Positions 7,501 to 15,655 of a stretch of DNA of 62,358 nt are shown piece by piece. The notes below the pieces were generated by a model. That model worked only from the letters and a program-made list of their open reading frames with translations. It ran no database searches and was not told the origin of the DNA. The DNA comes from Clostridia bacterium. GTDB taxonomy: Bacteria > Bacillota > Clostridia > Christensenellales > Aristaeellaceae. The stretch lies in NCBI GenBank assembly GCA_017464305.1, contig JAFUDS010000018.1, positions 1 through 62,358 of the forward strand, read 5' to 3'. The position numbers were made by a program, and so were the translations under genes. Numbering within the stretch: the stretch's first letter is position 1; each line of letters opens with the position of its first letter.

Positions 7501-9324
7501 ATGGCCGGAAAGGAGACACGAGCGTATTTCACCGTTCTGGGGGACATGTTCCGCCGGATGCCGGGGACCATGACAGCCACGGTGGTCATGAGCCTATTAA
7601 AGGGCGTGACACCGCTGACACTGGTTTATGTGACGGGCCGGGTGGTGGACGCGGCACAGGCGGGGGAGAGCATGGAGAGCATCATCCGACTGGTGCTGGC
7701 GGGCGCCCTCCTGGCCTGTGGAATGACGGTTGGATACAGCCTGATGGAGCGGCGGGTGAACCGGAACCTGGAATACATGCTGGAGCGGCAAAATGGGCCT
7801 GTGGCTCGCCAGAGCATGACCATGGACTATGAGAACCGGGAAAATCCGAGGATTCGGAGCCTCTGGACGGAGATTACCAGTCGATTTCCCCGCTTCGGGC
7901 TGCTGGGCATCGAGATGGATGGGCTGCTGCATCTGGTCCGATGTATCTCCCTCATCGCGGCGGCGCTGGTCATCGTGGGTCCGGGATTGCTCCGGTCGGG
8001 ACGGGCTGCCCAGGGCTTCCTCGGCTCCCTGCCCTGTACGGGGCTGTTCCTGCTGCTGATAATGGGGATGTGCGTATATAATACCCGGAGCAAGCGGCGG
8101 GTGGAGAAGAGGATGTTCCTGATGTATGATCGGGAGATTGTGCCGCTGAACATGGAGCGCCACGCCTGGCTGAGCCTGTTTTCCTCCGGCGATCAGCAGA
8201 AGGATATCCGCGTCAACGGGATGGAACGTGTGGTCAACGGGGCCATGGATCGGCTGTGCCAGGCCCAGGCTGAAAAGCGTCGGAAATACGTAGGCATGGA
8301 CATACGGCAGAATATCCGCTTTGGAGTCGTATATCAGCTGTCTACGGTACTTTCCTATCTTTTCGCCGGGCTGTATGGCTACCTGGGAGTGCTGTCCCTG
8401 GGCAGCGTGATCAGCTTCGCGGAATGCGTGCGCCGCATTGCCCAGTGCATGTTCGACCTGGGGGACGCGATGGGAGAAATGGAGTACACCGGGCTGTACG
8501 CGGAGAAGTATCTGGAATACATGCATTTGCCCTCCCACCGGACGGGGACCCTGCCGGTGGAAAAGCGGCAGGATGACCGATTCTCCGTCTCCTTTGAGCA
8601 TGTCTCCTTCAAGTACCCGGGCAGCGAGGAATATGCGCTGCGGGACCTGAACGTGGATTTCGAAATCGGGGAAAAGATGGCCATCGTCGGACGGAACGGC
8701 TCCGGGAAGAGCACGATGATCAAGCTGCTGACCCGGCTATACGACGCGACGGAAGGGATCATTCGGGTCAACGGCATCGACATTCGTAAATACAATTACC
8801 AGGAGTATAACGCGCTGTTCGGCGTCGTGTTCCAGGATTTTCAGCTGCTGGATTTCCGCATAGGAGAAATCATCTCCTGCGCGGAGGAGACAGAGGAGGA
8901 TCGAGCGCTGGACGCCCTGGACCGGGCGGGGTTACGAGAGCGCTTCGAGGAAATGAGTGAGGGACTGGAGACGCCCATTGGGAACGGATTCTACGGCAGG
9001 GGAGAAAATCTTTCCGGCGGGGAAAGGCAAAAGCTGGCCATGGCCCGGGCCATCTACAAAAACGCCCCCATTGTGATTCTGGATGAGCCAACGGCGAAGC
9101 TGGACCCGGAGGCGGAGTGCGAGGTATTCGAAGGCTTCGACCGCATGGTGGGACGGAAGACCGCCATCTATATTTCCCATCGGCTGGCCAGCTGCCGATT
9201 CTGCGAGGATATCCTGGTGTTCAACGGCGGGAGATTAGTACAGCGGGGAAACCATGAGCAGCTGGCCGGGGAGGAGGGGCTTTATCGGGAGATGTGGCAG
9301 GCCCAGGCACAGTATTACGCGTAG
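7501..9324 (+). CDS. ABC half-transporter (permease-ATPase), second of pair
   Basis: The protein (607 aa) has a membrane domain (about residues 15-340) and an ATPase domain with Walker A GRNGSGKST (around 397), Q-loop VVFQDFQLL, signature LSGGERQ (around 504), Walker B VILDEPTAKLD and H-loop ISHRLA. All catalytic motifs look intact, as they do in the partner, so neither site is obviously degenerate. There is no peptidase C39 domain in either protein, so leader cleavage of an exported peptide would need another protease. It ends the operon; no short precursor peptide gene was recognised around it. Confidence 0.9.
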   Translation: MAGKETRAYFTVLGDMFRRMPGTMTATVVMSLLKGVTPLTLVYVTGRVVDAAQAGESMESIIRLVLAGALLACGMTVGYSLMERRVNRNLEYMLERQNGPVARQSMTMDYENRENPRIRSLWTEITSRFPRFGLLGIEMDGLLHLVRCISLIAAALVIVGPGLLRSGRAAQGFLGSLPCTGLFLLLIMGMCVYNTRSKRRVEKRMFLMYDREIVPLNMERHAWLSLFSSGDQQKDIRVNGMERVVNGAMDRLCQAQAEKRRKYVGMDIRQNIRFGVVYQLSTVLSYLFAGLYGYLGVLSLGSVISFAECVRRIAQCMFDLGDAMGEMEYTGLYAEKYLEYMHLPSHRTGTLPVEKRQDDRFSVSFEHVSFKYPGSEEYALRDLNVDFEIGEKMAIVGRNGSGKSTMIKLLTRLYDATEGIIRVNGIDIRKYNYQEYNALFGVVFQDFQLLDFRIGEIISCAEETEEDRALDALDRAGLRERFEEMSEGLETPIGNGFYGRGENLSGGERQKLAMARAIYKNAPIVILDEPTAKLDPEAECEVFEGFDRMVGRKTAIYISHRLASCRFCEDILVFNGGRLVQRGNHEQLAGEEGLYREMWQAQAQYYA

Positions 9325-9394
9325 GGTTCGAATGAACATGAACCCCGCAAAGGAAGCCCTTCAGGGAGACCTTTCGCTGTTTACCAATCCCATA

Positions 9395-9427
9395 CCAAAA
9401 AGGCAGGGCGATTTTTCGCTCTGCCTT
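9395..9427 (-). terminator. Terminator of the DUF3793-flavodoxin operon
   Basis: A 12-bp stem (9400-9411 with 9416-9427, one G-U pair) is followed on the minus strand by a five-T run (positions 9401-9397), just beyond the flavodoxin stop codon. Confidence 0.75.
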
Positions 9428-9445
9428 CAAAAATGCGTCTGCTCC

Positions 9446-9862
9446 TTACGCCAGGGAAGCACCCAGCGCCTTGCAGGCCGCCAGATCGTCCTCCGTGGGG
9501 GCGTTGTTGGCCTTCAGGCCGTCCGCCACCAGGGTCAGGCCCTTTTCCTCGCAACGGGCCTGCCAGGTCCGCAGCCATTCGCCATCGCCCCAGTCATAGC
9601 TGCCGAAGATGGCCACCTTCTTGCCCACGAGGGAGGGCTCGATGCTGTCCAGCATGGGCTGGAATTCGCCGTCCTCCAGTTCCTCCGCGCCCATGGCGGG
9701 GCAGCCCAGGGCCACCGCGTCATAAGCGGAAACATCGCTCACGTCCGCGCAGGTCAGCAGCGCCACCTCCGCGCCCGCGTCCTTCGCGCCATCCGCCACC
9801 GCATTGGCCATGGCTTCCGTGTTGCCCGTGCCGCTCCAATAAATTACCGCTACCTTGCTCAT
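9446..9862 (-). CDS. Flavodoxin
   Basis: The protein (138 aa) is a short-chain flavodoxin with the phosphate-binding loop WSGTGNTEAM near the N-terminus and the FMN-contacting GSYDWGDGEWL segment around residues 88-98. It carries single electrons in the cytoplasm and commonly replaces ferredoxin when iron is short. The start at 9862 is set by GGAAGG 7 bases upstream and by homology; it overlaps the DUF3793 stop by 4 bases, so the two are translationally coupled. The shared promoter carries metal-box-like operators, which fits an iron-starvation role. Confidence 0.9.
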   Translation of the reverse strand: MSKVAVIYWSGTGNTEAMANAVADGAKDAGAEVALLTCADVSDVSAYDAVALGCPAMGAEELEDGEFQPMLDSIEPSLVGKKVAIFGSYDWGDGEWLRTWQARCEEKGLTLVADGLKANNAPTEDDLAACKALGASLA

Positions 9863-10458
9863 GCTGTTACCTTCCTTTCGAACTCTTTTTGACGATTGTA
9901 TGAAAACTGTCGGGGCTGAATGGTCAGCCGGGACAGGCTCCACCCTTCCTGGTTTCGACGCAAATACGCCCGGGTACACCGCTGACAGCGCTGAAAAATC
10001 ATCTGTGCCTCCGCCGCGTCGCTGTCGTACACCTTCCATAAGCCGGTGTACTTGCATTCCTTGTGTTCCATAAAACCACGGACATCCACCGCGGGATAGC
10101 CGAGAAACAGGCCGATCTCATGGGGAAAACCCTGCTGACTGGAAAGCCGCCCCATGAGGAAGGCGATGCACCGCGTCGGGTTGGCATCCGGATAGCCGCA
10201 TTCCTGCAGAATCTGGCGGGCCAGGGGATCAGAAAGATCCCGGGCCAGCATGGCGGGGCGATAAACATAAATCAGCGCCTTGTGATCCTGCCGGCGAACG
10301 GGGATCGCGCAGACTCCCTTTTGACGCAGGCAACCATTGAGACCGCGCAAATCCTCAAACAATTCCGCCTCACAGCCGTAGGAGAAGTTAAACAGGCTGC
10401 CGGTCTTAATGGCCGCCAGCGTCGGGGCACAGCAGCGGATCAGCAGTTCGTCGGACAT
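9859..10458 (-). CDS. DUF3793 family protein
   Basis: The protein (199 aa) belongs to the DUF3793 family, which is common in Clostridia and often sits next to flavodoxin genes. Conserved features include CCAPTLAAIKTGSLF at the N-terminus, the central FLMGRL and HEIGLFLGYP stretch, and a cysteine pair in QRCQRCTRAY near the C-terminus. No catalytic function is known; association with flavodoxin and metal-controlled promoters suggests a role in iron limitation or redox. It is the first gene of the two-gene unit. Confidence 0.85.
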   Translation of the reverse strand: MSDELLIRCCAPTLAAIKTGSLFNFSYGCEAELFEDLRGLNGCLRQKGVCAIPVRRQDHKALIYVYRPAMLARDLSDPLARQILQECGYPDANPTRCIAFLMGRLSSQQGFPHEIGLFLGYPAVDVRGFMEHKECKYTGLWKVYDSDAAEAQMIFQRCQRCTRAYLRRNQEGWSLSRLTIQPRQFSYNRQKEFERKVTA

Positions 10459-10473
10459 AAACGCCTCCTTCTT

Positions 10474-10592
10474 GTTAGCAAAAGCTAACCACCGTGGGAA
10501 AGAAAAGCCGCTTTTCGGGGAAAAGCCCTCCGGGCGGCGAAGTTAGCACCAACTAACAAATGCATGATACCATGTTCTGCGCTCTGCGTCAA
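10474..10592 (-). promoter_or_regulatory. Promoter with two DtxR/IdeR-like dyad operators
   Basis: On the minus strand TTGACG (10592-10587) and TATCAT (10569-10564) are 17 bp apart. Two 16-bp dyads follow: 10542-10557 (GTTAG-N6-CTAAC), covering the expected start point, and 10474-10489 (GTTAGC-N4-GCTAAC), between promoter and start codon. They resemble TTAG...CTAA boxes bound by DtxR/MntR/IdeR-type metal repressors, so repression by iron or manganese is the likely control. Confidence 0.65.
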
Positions 10593-10612
10593 TATTTTAT
10601 TTTCAAATTCTC

Positions 10613-10641
10613 TTGACAACAGGGATCAGCGGCACTACTGT
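10613..10641 (+). promoter_or_regulatory. Probable promoter for the MATE transporter
   Basis: TTGACA at 10613-10618, a 17-bp spacer and TACTGT at 10636-10641, about 170 bp before the MATE start. It is divergent from, and 20 bp away from, the DUF3793 promoter. The leader between it and the gene contains GC-rich hairpin-forming sequence around 10691-10717 that I could not assign to a riboswitch class. Confidence 0.45.
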
Positions 10642-10755
10642 GTATGCGGCAGGGGAAATCTCGCCGCAAAATAAAGGGATACTTTGATGAAAACGCCCCC
10701 GGGCGCGGGGAAATGGGAAAAACATATGCAAGAGGCGAAGCGAGCAGAGTGCCTT

Positions 10756-10784
10756 GCGTTGATTTGGAATAAATCAGCTTTTCC
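10756..10784. repeat. Hairpin motif shared with the acyltransferase leader
   Basis: GTTGATTT-N5-AAATCAGC can pair (one G-U) and is followed by TTTTCC. A very similar element, with CTGAT and ATCAG arms around GAATAA and the same following TTTCC, lies at 45076-45103. Each sits 30-40 bases before a membrane-protein gene. Confidence 0.45.
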
Positions 10785-10812
10785 TTAGACAAAGATTTCG
10801 GGGTGGAGGAGA

Positions 10813-12162
10813 ATGGGAGAGAATCGTACAGGAGAGATGGCCAAGAAGGCGATTTCGGTTGCCTGGCCCGCGATTACAGAAAGCTTCTTTGTGGTGCTGG
10901 CGGGAATGATCGATACCATGATGGTTTCCGCCATGGGACCCTACGCTGTTTCTGCCGTAGGGCTGACCGTGCAGCCCAAGTTTATCGGCCTGACCCTGTT
11001 CTTTGGCATCAACGTGGCGGTCTCCGCCCTGGTGGCCCGGCGCAAGGGTGAGCAGAATCAGGAGAAGGCCAATGAGATCCTGTTGACGGCCACTGTGCTC
11101 TCCCTGGTGATCTGCGCCGTCGTTTCCGTGGTGTTCACGGTGTTTGCCCCGTGGATGATGCGTCTGTCCGGCAGCAACGCGGACACCCACGAAGCCGCCG
11201 TGGAATACTTCCGAATCATCATGGGCGGCACGGTGTTCAACGTCATCACCATGGTGATCAACGCCGCCCAGCGCGGCAGCGGAAATACCAAGCTGTCCAT
11301 GATTACGAACCTGACCAGCAGCGTCGTGAACGTGATTTTCAATTATCTGCTGATCGATGGTCACTTGGGCTTTCCCGCGTTGGGGATTCGAGGCGCGGCC
11401 ATCGCCACGGTGCTGGGAACCGTCGTTTCCGCGGGCATGGCTGTCGTTTCCCTCTTCCAGCATGGCAGCTATGTCAGCTTGCCCCTGATGCGGGCCCGGC
11501 AGGTGCGAGCCACCTGGACCAGCCTGCGGTCCATCTGGAGCATCGCCTTTACTACCTCCATGGAGAATATCGCTGGCCGGGTGGGCTTTCTGGCCACCGC
11601 GCTGGTGGCCGCGCGGCTGGGCACGGATGAATTCGCGGCTCATAACATCGGCATGAACCTGCTGAGCCTGGGCTTTTCCTTCGCGGACGGCATGCAGGTG
11701 GCAGCGGTGGCGCTGGCAGGAGAAGCATTGGGGGCCGGGGATAAAGAAAACGCCCGCCGCTATGGCTCCATCTGCCAGCGGATCGGGCTGCTGATTTCTT
11801 TGATTCTTTCCCTGCTGTTGTTCGTAGGGGGAAAATGGTTCTTTGGGCTCTATTTCCAGGAGCCGCACATCCTGGAGATGGGTGTGGTGATTACGCGATA
11901 CACCATGGTGATCGTGCTGCTGCAGATTTCGCAGATTATCTTTGGCGGCTGTCTGCGGGCGGCGGGGGATGTACGGTATACGCTGCTGGCGGCGACGGTG
12001 AGCATAGCCTTTATTCGAACCATCTCCACCGTGGTGTTGGTGAATGTGTTTCATCTGGGCCTGGATGGGGTTTGGCTGGGCATATTGGCGGATCAGTTCT
12101 CCCGCTTCTGCATGATGGCGATTCGCTTTAAACAGGGCAATTGGGTGAATTTGAAAATCTGA
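10813..12162 (+). CDS. MATE family efflux transporter
   Basis: The protein (449 aa) has the twelve-helix pattern and two homologous halves of MATE exporters (DinF/NorM type), with the first-half motif GMIDTMMVSAMGPYAVSAVGL and its counterpart in the second half (ARLGTDEFAAHNIGMNLLSL). Members export cationic drugs or metabolites in exchange for sodium or protons. GGAGGAG lies 2-8 bases before the chosen ATG. It seems to be a single-gene unit between its own promoter and that of the XRE gene downstream. Confidence 0.9.
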   Translation: MGENRTGEMAKKAISVAWPAITESFFVVLAGMIDTMMVSAMGPYAVSAVGLTVQPKFIGLTLFFGINVAVSALVARRKGEQNQEKANEILLTATVLSLVICAVVSVVFTVFAPWMMRLSGSNADTHEAAVEYFRIIMGGTVFNVITMVINAAQRGSGNTKLSMITNLTSSVVNVIFNYLLIDGHLGFPALGIRGAAIATVLGTVVSAGMAVVSLFQHGSYVSLPLMRARQVRATWTSLRSIWSIAFTTSMENIAGRVGFLATALVAARLGTDEFAAHNIGMNLLSLGFSFADGMQVAAVALAGEALGAGDKENARRYGSICQRIGLLISLILSLLLFVGGKWFFGLYFQEPHILEMGVVITRYTMVIVLLQISQIIFGGCLRAAGDVRYTLLAATVSIAFIRTISTVVLVNVFHLGLDGVWLGILADQFSRFCMMAIRFKQGNWVNLKI

Positions 12163-12176
12163 GATTTTGGATTGCC

Positions 12177-12205
12177 TTGCCATTCCCCCGGGGCTGAGAT
12201 ATAAT
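12177..12205 (+). promoter_or_regulatory. Strong promoter for the XRE/histone-like gene
   Basis: TTGCCA at 12177-12182, a 17-bp spacer and TATAAT at 12200-12205, 58 bp before the start codon. Confidence 0.75.
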
Positions 12206-12263
12206 AAAGCCAATCTAACAGATCTCCAGCGGAGCGAACGAAAAATAAGGAGGCAGAAGAATC

Positions 12264-12938
12264 ATGGCGGCGAAAAAGGTAGGCGTATTGGTGAAGGAAG
12301 CCCGGACGGCGGCGGGCCTGACCCAGGAGAAGCTGGCGAAGGCGGCTGGGGAGAACCTGACCGCGAATGATATCAGCAAGTGCGAGCGGGGCGAGATCGA
12401 TTTGACAACGGCCCAATTAAAAAAGATCGCCGTGGCTTGCGGCGTGACCCAGACATCCCTGGTGAACGCGCCGAAGAACCTGAGCGCCGCCGCGGCGAAG
12501 AAGGCGGCCGCCGCGAAGACGGCCGCCACAGCCAAGAAGACGGAGTCCAAGACCACCACGGCGAAAAAGACCAGCGCCAGCGGGAAAACGAGTTCCGCGA
12601 AGACGTCGAGTGCGGCAAAAACATCCACGGCCAAGACCTCTACGGCAGCGAAAACCACTGCGAAGAAGACTGCCGCCGCGACGCCGGCCAATGCCAATAT
12701 TTCTTTGAAGGTAACCTCCACGGAGCAGAAGCTGATCCAGGCCTATCGGGCCTCCACCTCCGATCGGAAGAAGGCTGCCCTGAAGCTGCTGAACGGGGAC
12801 TATGGCGACGCGGTGGACAAGCTGCTGTCCGTCACCAATGGCTCCTCCAGCTCTTCTTCCTCCTCCTCTTCCTCGTCAGGGGATGTGCTGGGTGATCTGA
12901 TCGGCAACGTGCTGGGCGGAATTCTTGGGGGAAAATAA
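12264..12938 (+). CDS. XRE helix-turn-helix protein with Lys/Ala/Ser/Thr-rich tail
   Basis: The protein (224 aa) has four parts. Residues 5-68 form an XRE-type helix-turn-helix (EARTAAGLTQEKLA, then DISKCERGEIDL). Residues about 73-142 are a low-complexity stretch of Ala, Lys, Ser and Thr resembling the basic tails of histone H1 and bacterial HU extensions. Residues about 150-191 are a predicted helical segment (STEQKLIQAYRASTSDRKKA). A run of twelve serines leads into a Gly-rich hydrophobic end (GNVLGGILGGK). DNA binding is likely at both the helix-turn-helix and the basic region, suggesting a nucleoid-associated or multivalent DNA-binding protein; this is inference. It has a strong promoter and an AAGGAGG site. 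Confidence 0.8.
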   Translation: MAAKKVGVLVKEARTAAGLTQEKLAKAAGENLTANDISKCERGEIDLTTAQLKKIAVACGVTQTSLVNAPKNLSAAAAKKAAAAKTAATAKKTESKTTTAKKTSASGKTSSAKTSSAAKTSTAKTSTAAKTTAKKTAAATPANANISLKVTSTEQKLIQAYRASTSDRKKAALKLLNGDYGDAVDKLLSVTNGSSSSSSSSSSSSGDVLGDLIGNVLGGILGGK

Positions 12939-12957
12939 GAGGAAAGTCATGGAACGC

Positions 12958-13602
12958 CTATCCCTTCAAGACAGCTCGGAGCCCCTTATATTTCTCTTTC
13001 CATTCATCTGAAATACGATAGGAATCGCAGATCTTCTGAATGGCCTTTCCATTGATGCTGTAGGAAAGACCGTTTTCTGGGAACCAGGCGTATACCTTTT
13101 CCGGTTCATTGACGGCCAGCTCAGCAATCAACCAAGCTTCTCCCATCTGCACATAATACTCCGGATCATCATGAAAGTATTGGAGTAAGCGGTCCGCATG
13201 GCCGCAGCAGAGCTTGGAGATAAACATCACGTAGCCCCATCGCCGGATAAAGGGATCCTCGTGATAGATATAGTTTTGCATAAGCGCTATGGCTTTCTCA
13301 AAATCCAAGATCGCCACAAACTTGATCAGCTGATCCGTGTGCCACCAGTCGCTGAAGAGCAGATTGCTATCGATGAAGGCAGCCCGCTCCTCCACATTCC
13401 GGATTTGTTTCAAGGACACATAATAATAAACCCGGTGAAGATCCTGCTCGCTCAGAATGTAGGGACGAAGACAGGATACATCCGCCTTTTCCCGCACATA
13501 TCGGGCAATCAAATGATCCACATCCGCCGTTTTATAATTCGCTGGCAGCGCATCTATATCTTCCCTGATCTGTTCCTTCGTCAATATCTTTCTTGATTCC
13601 AT
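12958..13602 (-). CDS. AlkD-like DNA alkylation repair protein (HEAT repeat)
   Basis: The protein (214 aa) matches the AlkD/AlkC HEAT-repeat DNA glycosylase family: the FSDWWHTDQL segment around residue 84 corresponds to the catalytic WDxxD-type region, followed by DPFIRRWGYVMFIS and YYVQMGEAWLIAEL, both typical AlkD helices. Such enzymes excise 3-methyladenine or bulky N-alkylated bases without base flipping. It converges with the XRE gene (20-bp gap). It has no clear operon partner. Whether the catalytic acidic residue is retained needs an alignment. Confidence 0.75.
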   Translation of the reverse strand: MESRKILTKEQIREDIDALPANYKTADVDHLIARYVREKADVSCLRPYILSEQDLHRVYYYVSLKQIRNVEERAAFIDSNLLFSDWWHTDQLIKFVAILDFEKAIALMQNYIYHEDPFIRRWGYVMFISKLCCGHADRLLQYFHDDPEYYVQMGEAWLIAELAVNEPEKVYAWFPENGLSYSINGKAIQKICDSYRISDEWKEKYKGLRAVLKG

Positions 13603-13697
13603 TCCTATTGCAACTCCATTTCCTATCCCAAATAATGATACTCAACGATCATTGGTTATCGAGGTGTGAATAGACAGGAAGATTTGGAAAAGGCGTC

Positions 13698-14585
13698 TTA
13701 GCCCTGATGAATGACGCTGGGGTCCATGCGATCCAGCGTGACACAGCCCGTATATGCCATCGCCTTGGCCAGCTGATCCCGAGCCTTCAGCAGGTAATCA
13801 CGAACCCCGTTTTCGGGATCGTTCTTAATCGCAGTCATAAGAGGCCGCCCAATGCATACCGCATTTGCCCCCAGCGCCAACGCTTTGAAGACATCCATGC
13901 CGGTCCGGATTTCTCCGTCCACGAAGATCGGAATCGAGGCGGGAAGCAGCTGCTTGATTTCCGGCAGAATCTTCAGCGGCGGCAGGGCGTATTCAATCCG
14001 GTTGTTGTGATGGGAAAGCACGATTCCTTGCGCGCCGGCCTTCACCGCCTCTTTGGCATCCTGGGCGCTCAACACGCCCTTCAGGATGACTGGAAGCTTT
14101 GTGGCGGCGCAAATATCCCGGATTTCATCCGTAGTCATGGGATACATGGGAATCCCGTGTACCATATCCTGCTGCCCATTGTCCGCGAAGGGATGATCGA
14201 TATCGATTCCAACGGCCAGCAAGCCCAGGCCTTCCGCATGCCGAATTTTCCGATAAATCTCTTCCCTGTCCTGATAGGGCTTGACGATCTCAATCATCGG
14301 CGCACCGTAGGAAGCGAGCGCTTCTATCTCAGCGTCCTCCGCCATGCCGTACCACAGAATCGTCCCGGTCTCTGTGGCGCCTTTCGCCAAAGCCTTCGCG
14401 GCTCCTTCCATCATGAACTGATCCAAATGGGACAGCGCGGCGGTCATAATCGGGGATGGGAATTTCTGCCCATACAGTGAGACCGCCTGATCCGGAAAAG
14501 CGGAATTGATATACCGGGTTTCGATCAGCAGCGAATCCAGATAATCTCTTGTAATTCTGTTGGAATTTCCTACGTTCTCAGCCAT
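13698..14585 (-). CDS. FMN-dependent alpha-hydroxy-acid dehydrogenase family protein
   Basis: The protein (295 aa) is a TIM-barrel FMN enzyme of the lactate/glycolate oxidase family, seen in PIMTAALSHLDQF, the FMN-phosphate lysine in LPVILKGVLSAQDA and the barrel end PIFVDGEIRTGMDVFKALALGA. It is shorter than the usual 350 aa because the N-terminal helical segment is reduced. The catalytic loop, normally SNHGGRQ, reads SHHNNRIEY here, so substrate and chemistry may differ. The start at 14585 follows GGAGGGC with 10-base spacing and fits homology better than the ATG at 14618. Confidence 0.8.
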   Translation of the reverse strand: MAENVGNSNRITRDYLDSLLIETRYINSAFPDQAVSLYGQKFPSPIMTAALSHLDQFMMEGAAKALAKGATETGTILWYGMAEDAEIEALASYGAPMIEIVKPYQDREEIYRKIRHAEGLGLLAVGIDIDHPFADNGQQDMVHGIPMYPMTTDEIRDICAATKLPVILKGVLSAQDAKEAVKAGAQGIVLSHHNNRIEYALPPLKILPEIKQLLPASIPIFVDGEIRTGMDVFKALALGANAVCIGRPLMTAIKNDPENGVRDYLLKARDQLAKAMAYTGCVTLDRMDPSVIHQG

Positions 14586-14704
14586 TTGTCTTTGCCCTCC
14601 AATCAAGTAAAGTCGCATGTGCTATTTCGTGTTCAGGGAGAAACCCGTTCATGGGGGATTATAACTGAACTATTACACAATATCAATCGCCTCGAGCTAT
14701 CCTT

Positions 14705-15493
14705 TCATTTTCCGCCACGATTCAGCCGCCTGTGAATGCGCGCGAAGTCAATGCTGCATGCGCCGTGGGAGATGTGGATGGGAATCTGTGAATCAAAGGA
14801 ATAGACTTCCGGGCGAAAGGAAGTATTCTCGAAATCGTAGACAAGAACCTCCTCATTCTCCGGATCGACGATCCAGTATTCCCGAACTTTGGCGAAGAAA
14901 TATTTGTTCAGCTTCAGCACCAAATCCCGAGAGCGGGAGGACGGGGAAAGAATTTCCACGACCAGATCCGGCTCGCCGAAAAGAGCGCGGGCCTTTCGGT
15001 CATACTCCCGGCAGATGACAAAAAGATCGGGCTGCAGCATGGTTTTTTCATCCTGATCCAGCTGTACATCGCAAGGGGAAAGATAGACATCGCAGCCTTC
15101 GCCGTGAGCATCCGCGCACGCGCGAAACTGGAGATGAAGCTCCCCCAGAATCGTCTGATGCGTAAGGGATGGGGCGGCCATATCATAGAATACCCCATCG
15201 ATGAGCTCCACCCGGCGATCGTCAGGCAGGGCATAATAATCCTCTACGGTGTATTTTCCTGGCGGATGAAGGGAATAGGGAAGCGGAGCAGTTTCCCGCA
15301 GCACCCGGGAGGATGATTCCGCAAATGCGCGAAGCGTACTTTCCAGCGCGATCAGCGTCTCCATCCGGGGAGACTGGGTGCTGCCGGAAAAAATGCGCTG
15401 AATGGTGCTGACGGGCAGACCGGTCCGCTTAGACAATTCCTGATTGGAAAGCCCATATTCCTGCTTGATGGCCCTCATTTCCTGGATGGTCAT
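14705..15493 (-). CDS. Uma2-family restriction-like protein with N-terminal HTH
   Basis: The protein (262 aa) starts with an XRE helix-turn-helix (LSNQELSKRTGLPVSTIQR, residues about 14-35), then a Uma2 domain (DUF820) from about residue 75. The PD-(D/E)XK-like core is visible in MLQPDLFVIC, EPDLVVEILSPSS and the lysine-rich KLNKYFFAKVREYWIVDP strand. Uma2 proteins have a nuclease fold and unknown targets, and multiply in cyanobacteria and some Clostridia. The fused helix-turn-helix suggests it recognises a DNA site or represses itself. The start at 15493 is set by AGGAGGGAG. Confidence 0.85.
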   Translation of the reverse strand: MTIQEMRAIKQEYGLSNQELSKRTGLPVSTIQRIFSGSTQSPRMETLIALESTLRAFAESSSRVLRETAPLPYSLHPPGKYTVEDYYALPDDRRVELIDGVFYDMAAPSLTHQTILGELHLQFRACADAHGEGCDVYLSPCDVQLDQDEKTMLQPDLFVICREYDRKARALFGEPDLVVEILSPSSRSRDLVLKLNKYFFAKVREYWIVDPENEEVLVYDFENTSFRPEVYSFDSQIPIHISHGACSIDFARIHRRLNRGGK

Positions 15494-15519
15494 GCAAATC
15501 TCCCTCCTTTGATACCAAA

Positions 15520-15548
15520 ATAGTACCATAATCATATCATTTTTGCAA
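15520..15548 (-). promoter_or_regulatory. Promoter for the Uma2 gene
   Basis: Minus strand TTGCAA (15548-15543), 17-bp spacer, TACTAT (15525-15520), 27 bp before the start codon. Confidence 0.6.
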
Positions 15549-15571
15549 CTTTTTTGCGCGCGTTTTTGCAG

Positions 15572-15600
15572 TTGAAAATTTATCTTTGATAAGATATAAT
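15572..15600 (+). promoter_or_regulatory. Promoter for the short flavodoxin gene
   Basis: TTGAAA at 15572-15577, 17-bp spacer, TATAAT at 15595-15600. It is divergent from the Uma2 promoter only 24 bp away, so a regulator bound here could affect both. Confidence 0.7.
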
Positions 15601-15655
15601 TCTTCCGAAGAGAGCGCAAGGCTCAGTATGATAACCATTTTAGGGGGCATGATTT

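Noticed and set aside
10642-10755. MATE leader considered as a guanidine or other riboswitch
   Set aside because: No ykkC-type or mini-ykkC ACGR loops and no other conserved core could be found; only a GC-rich hairpin remains.
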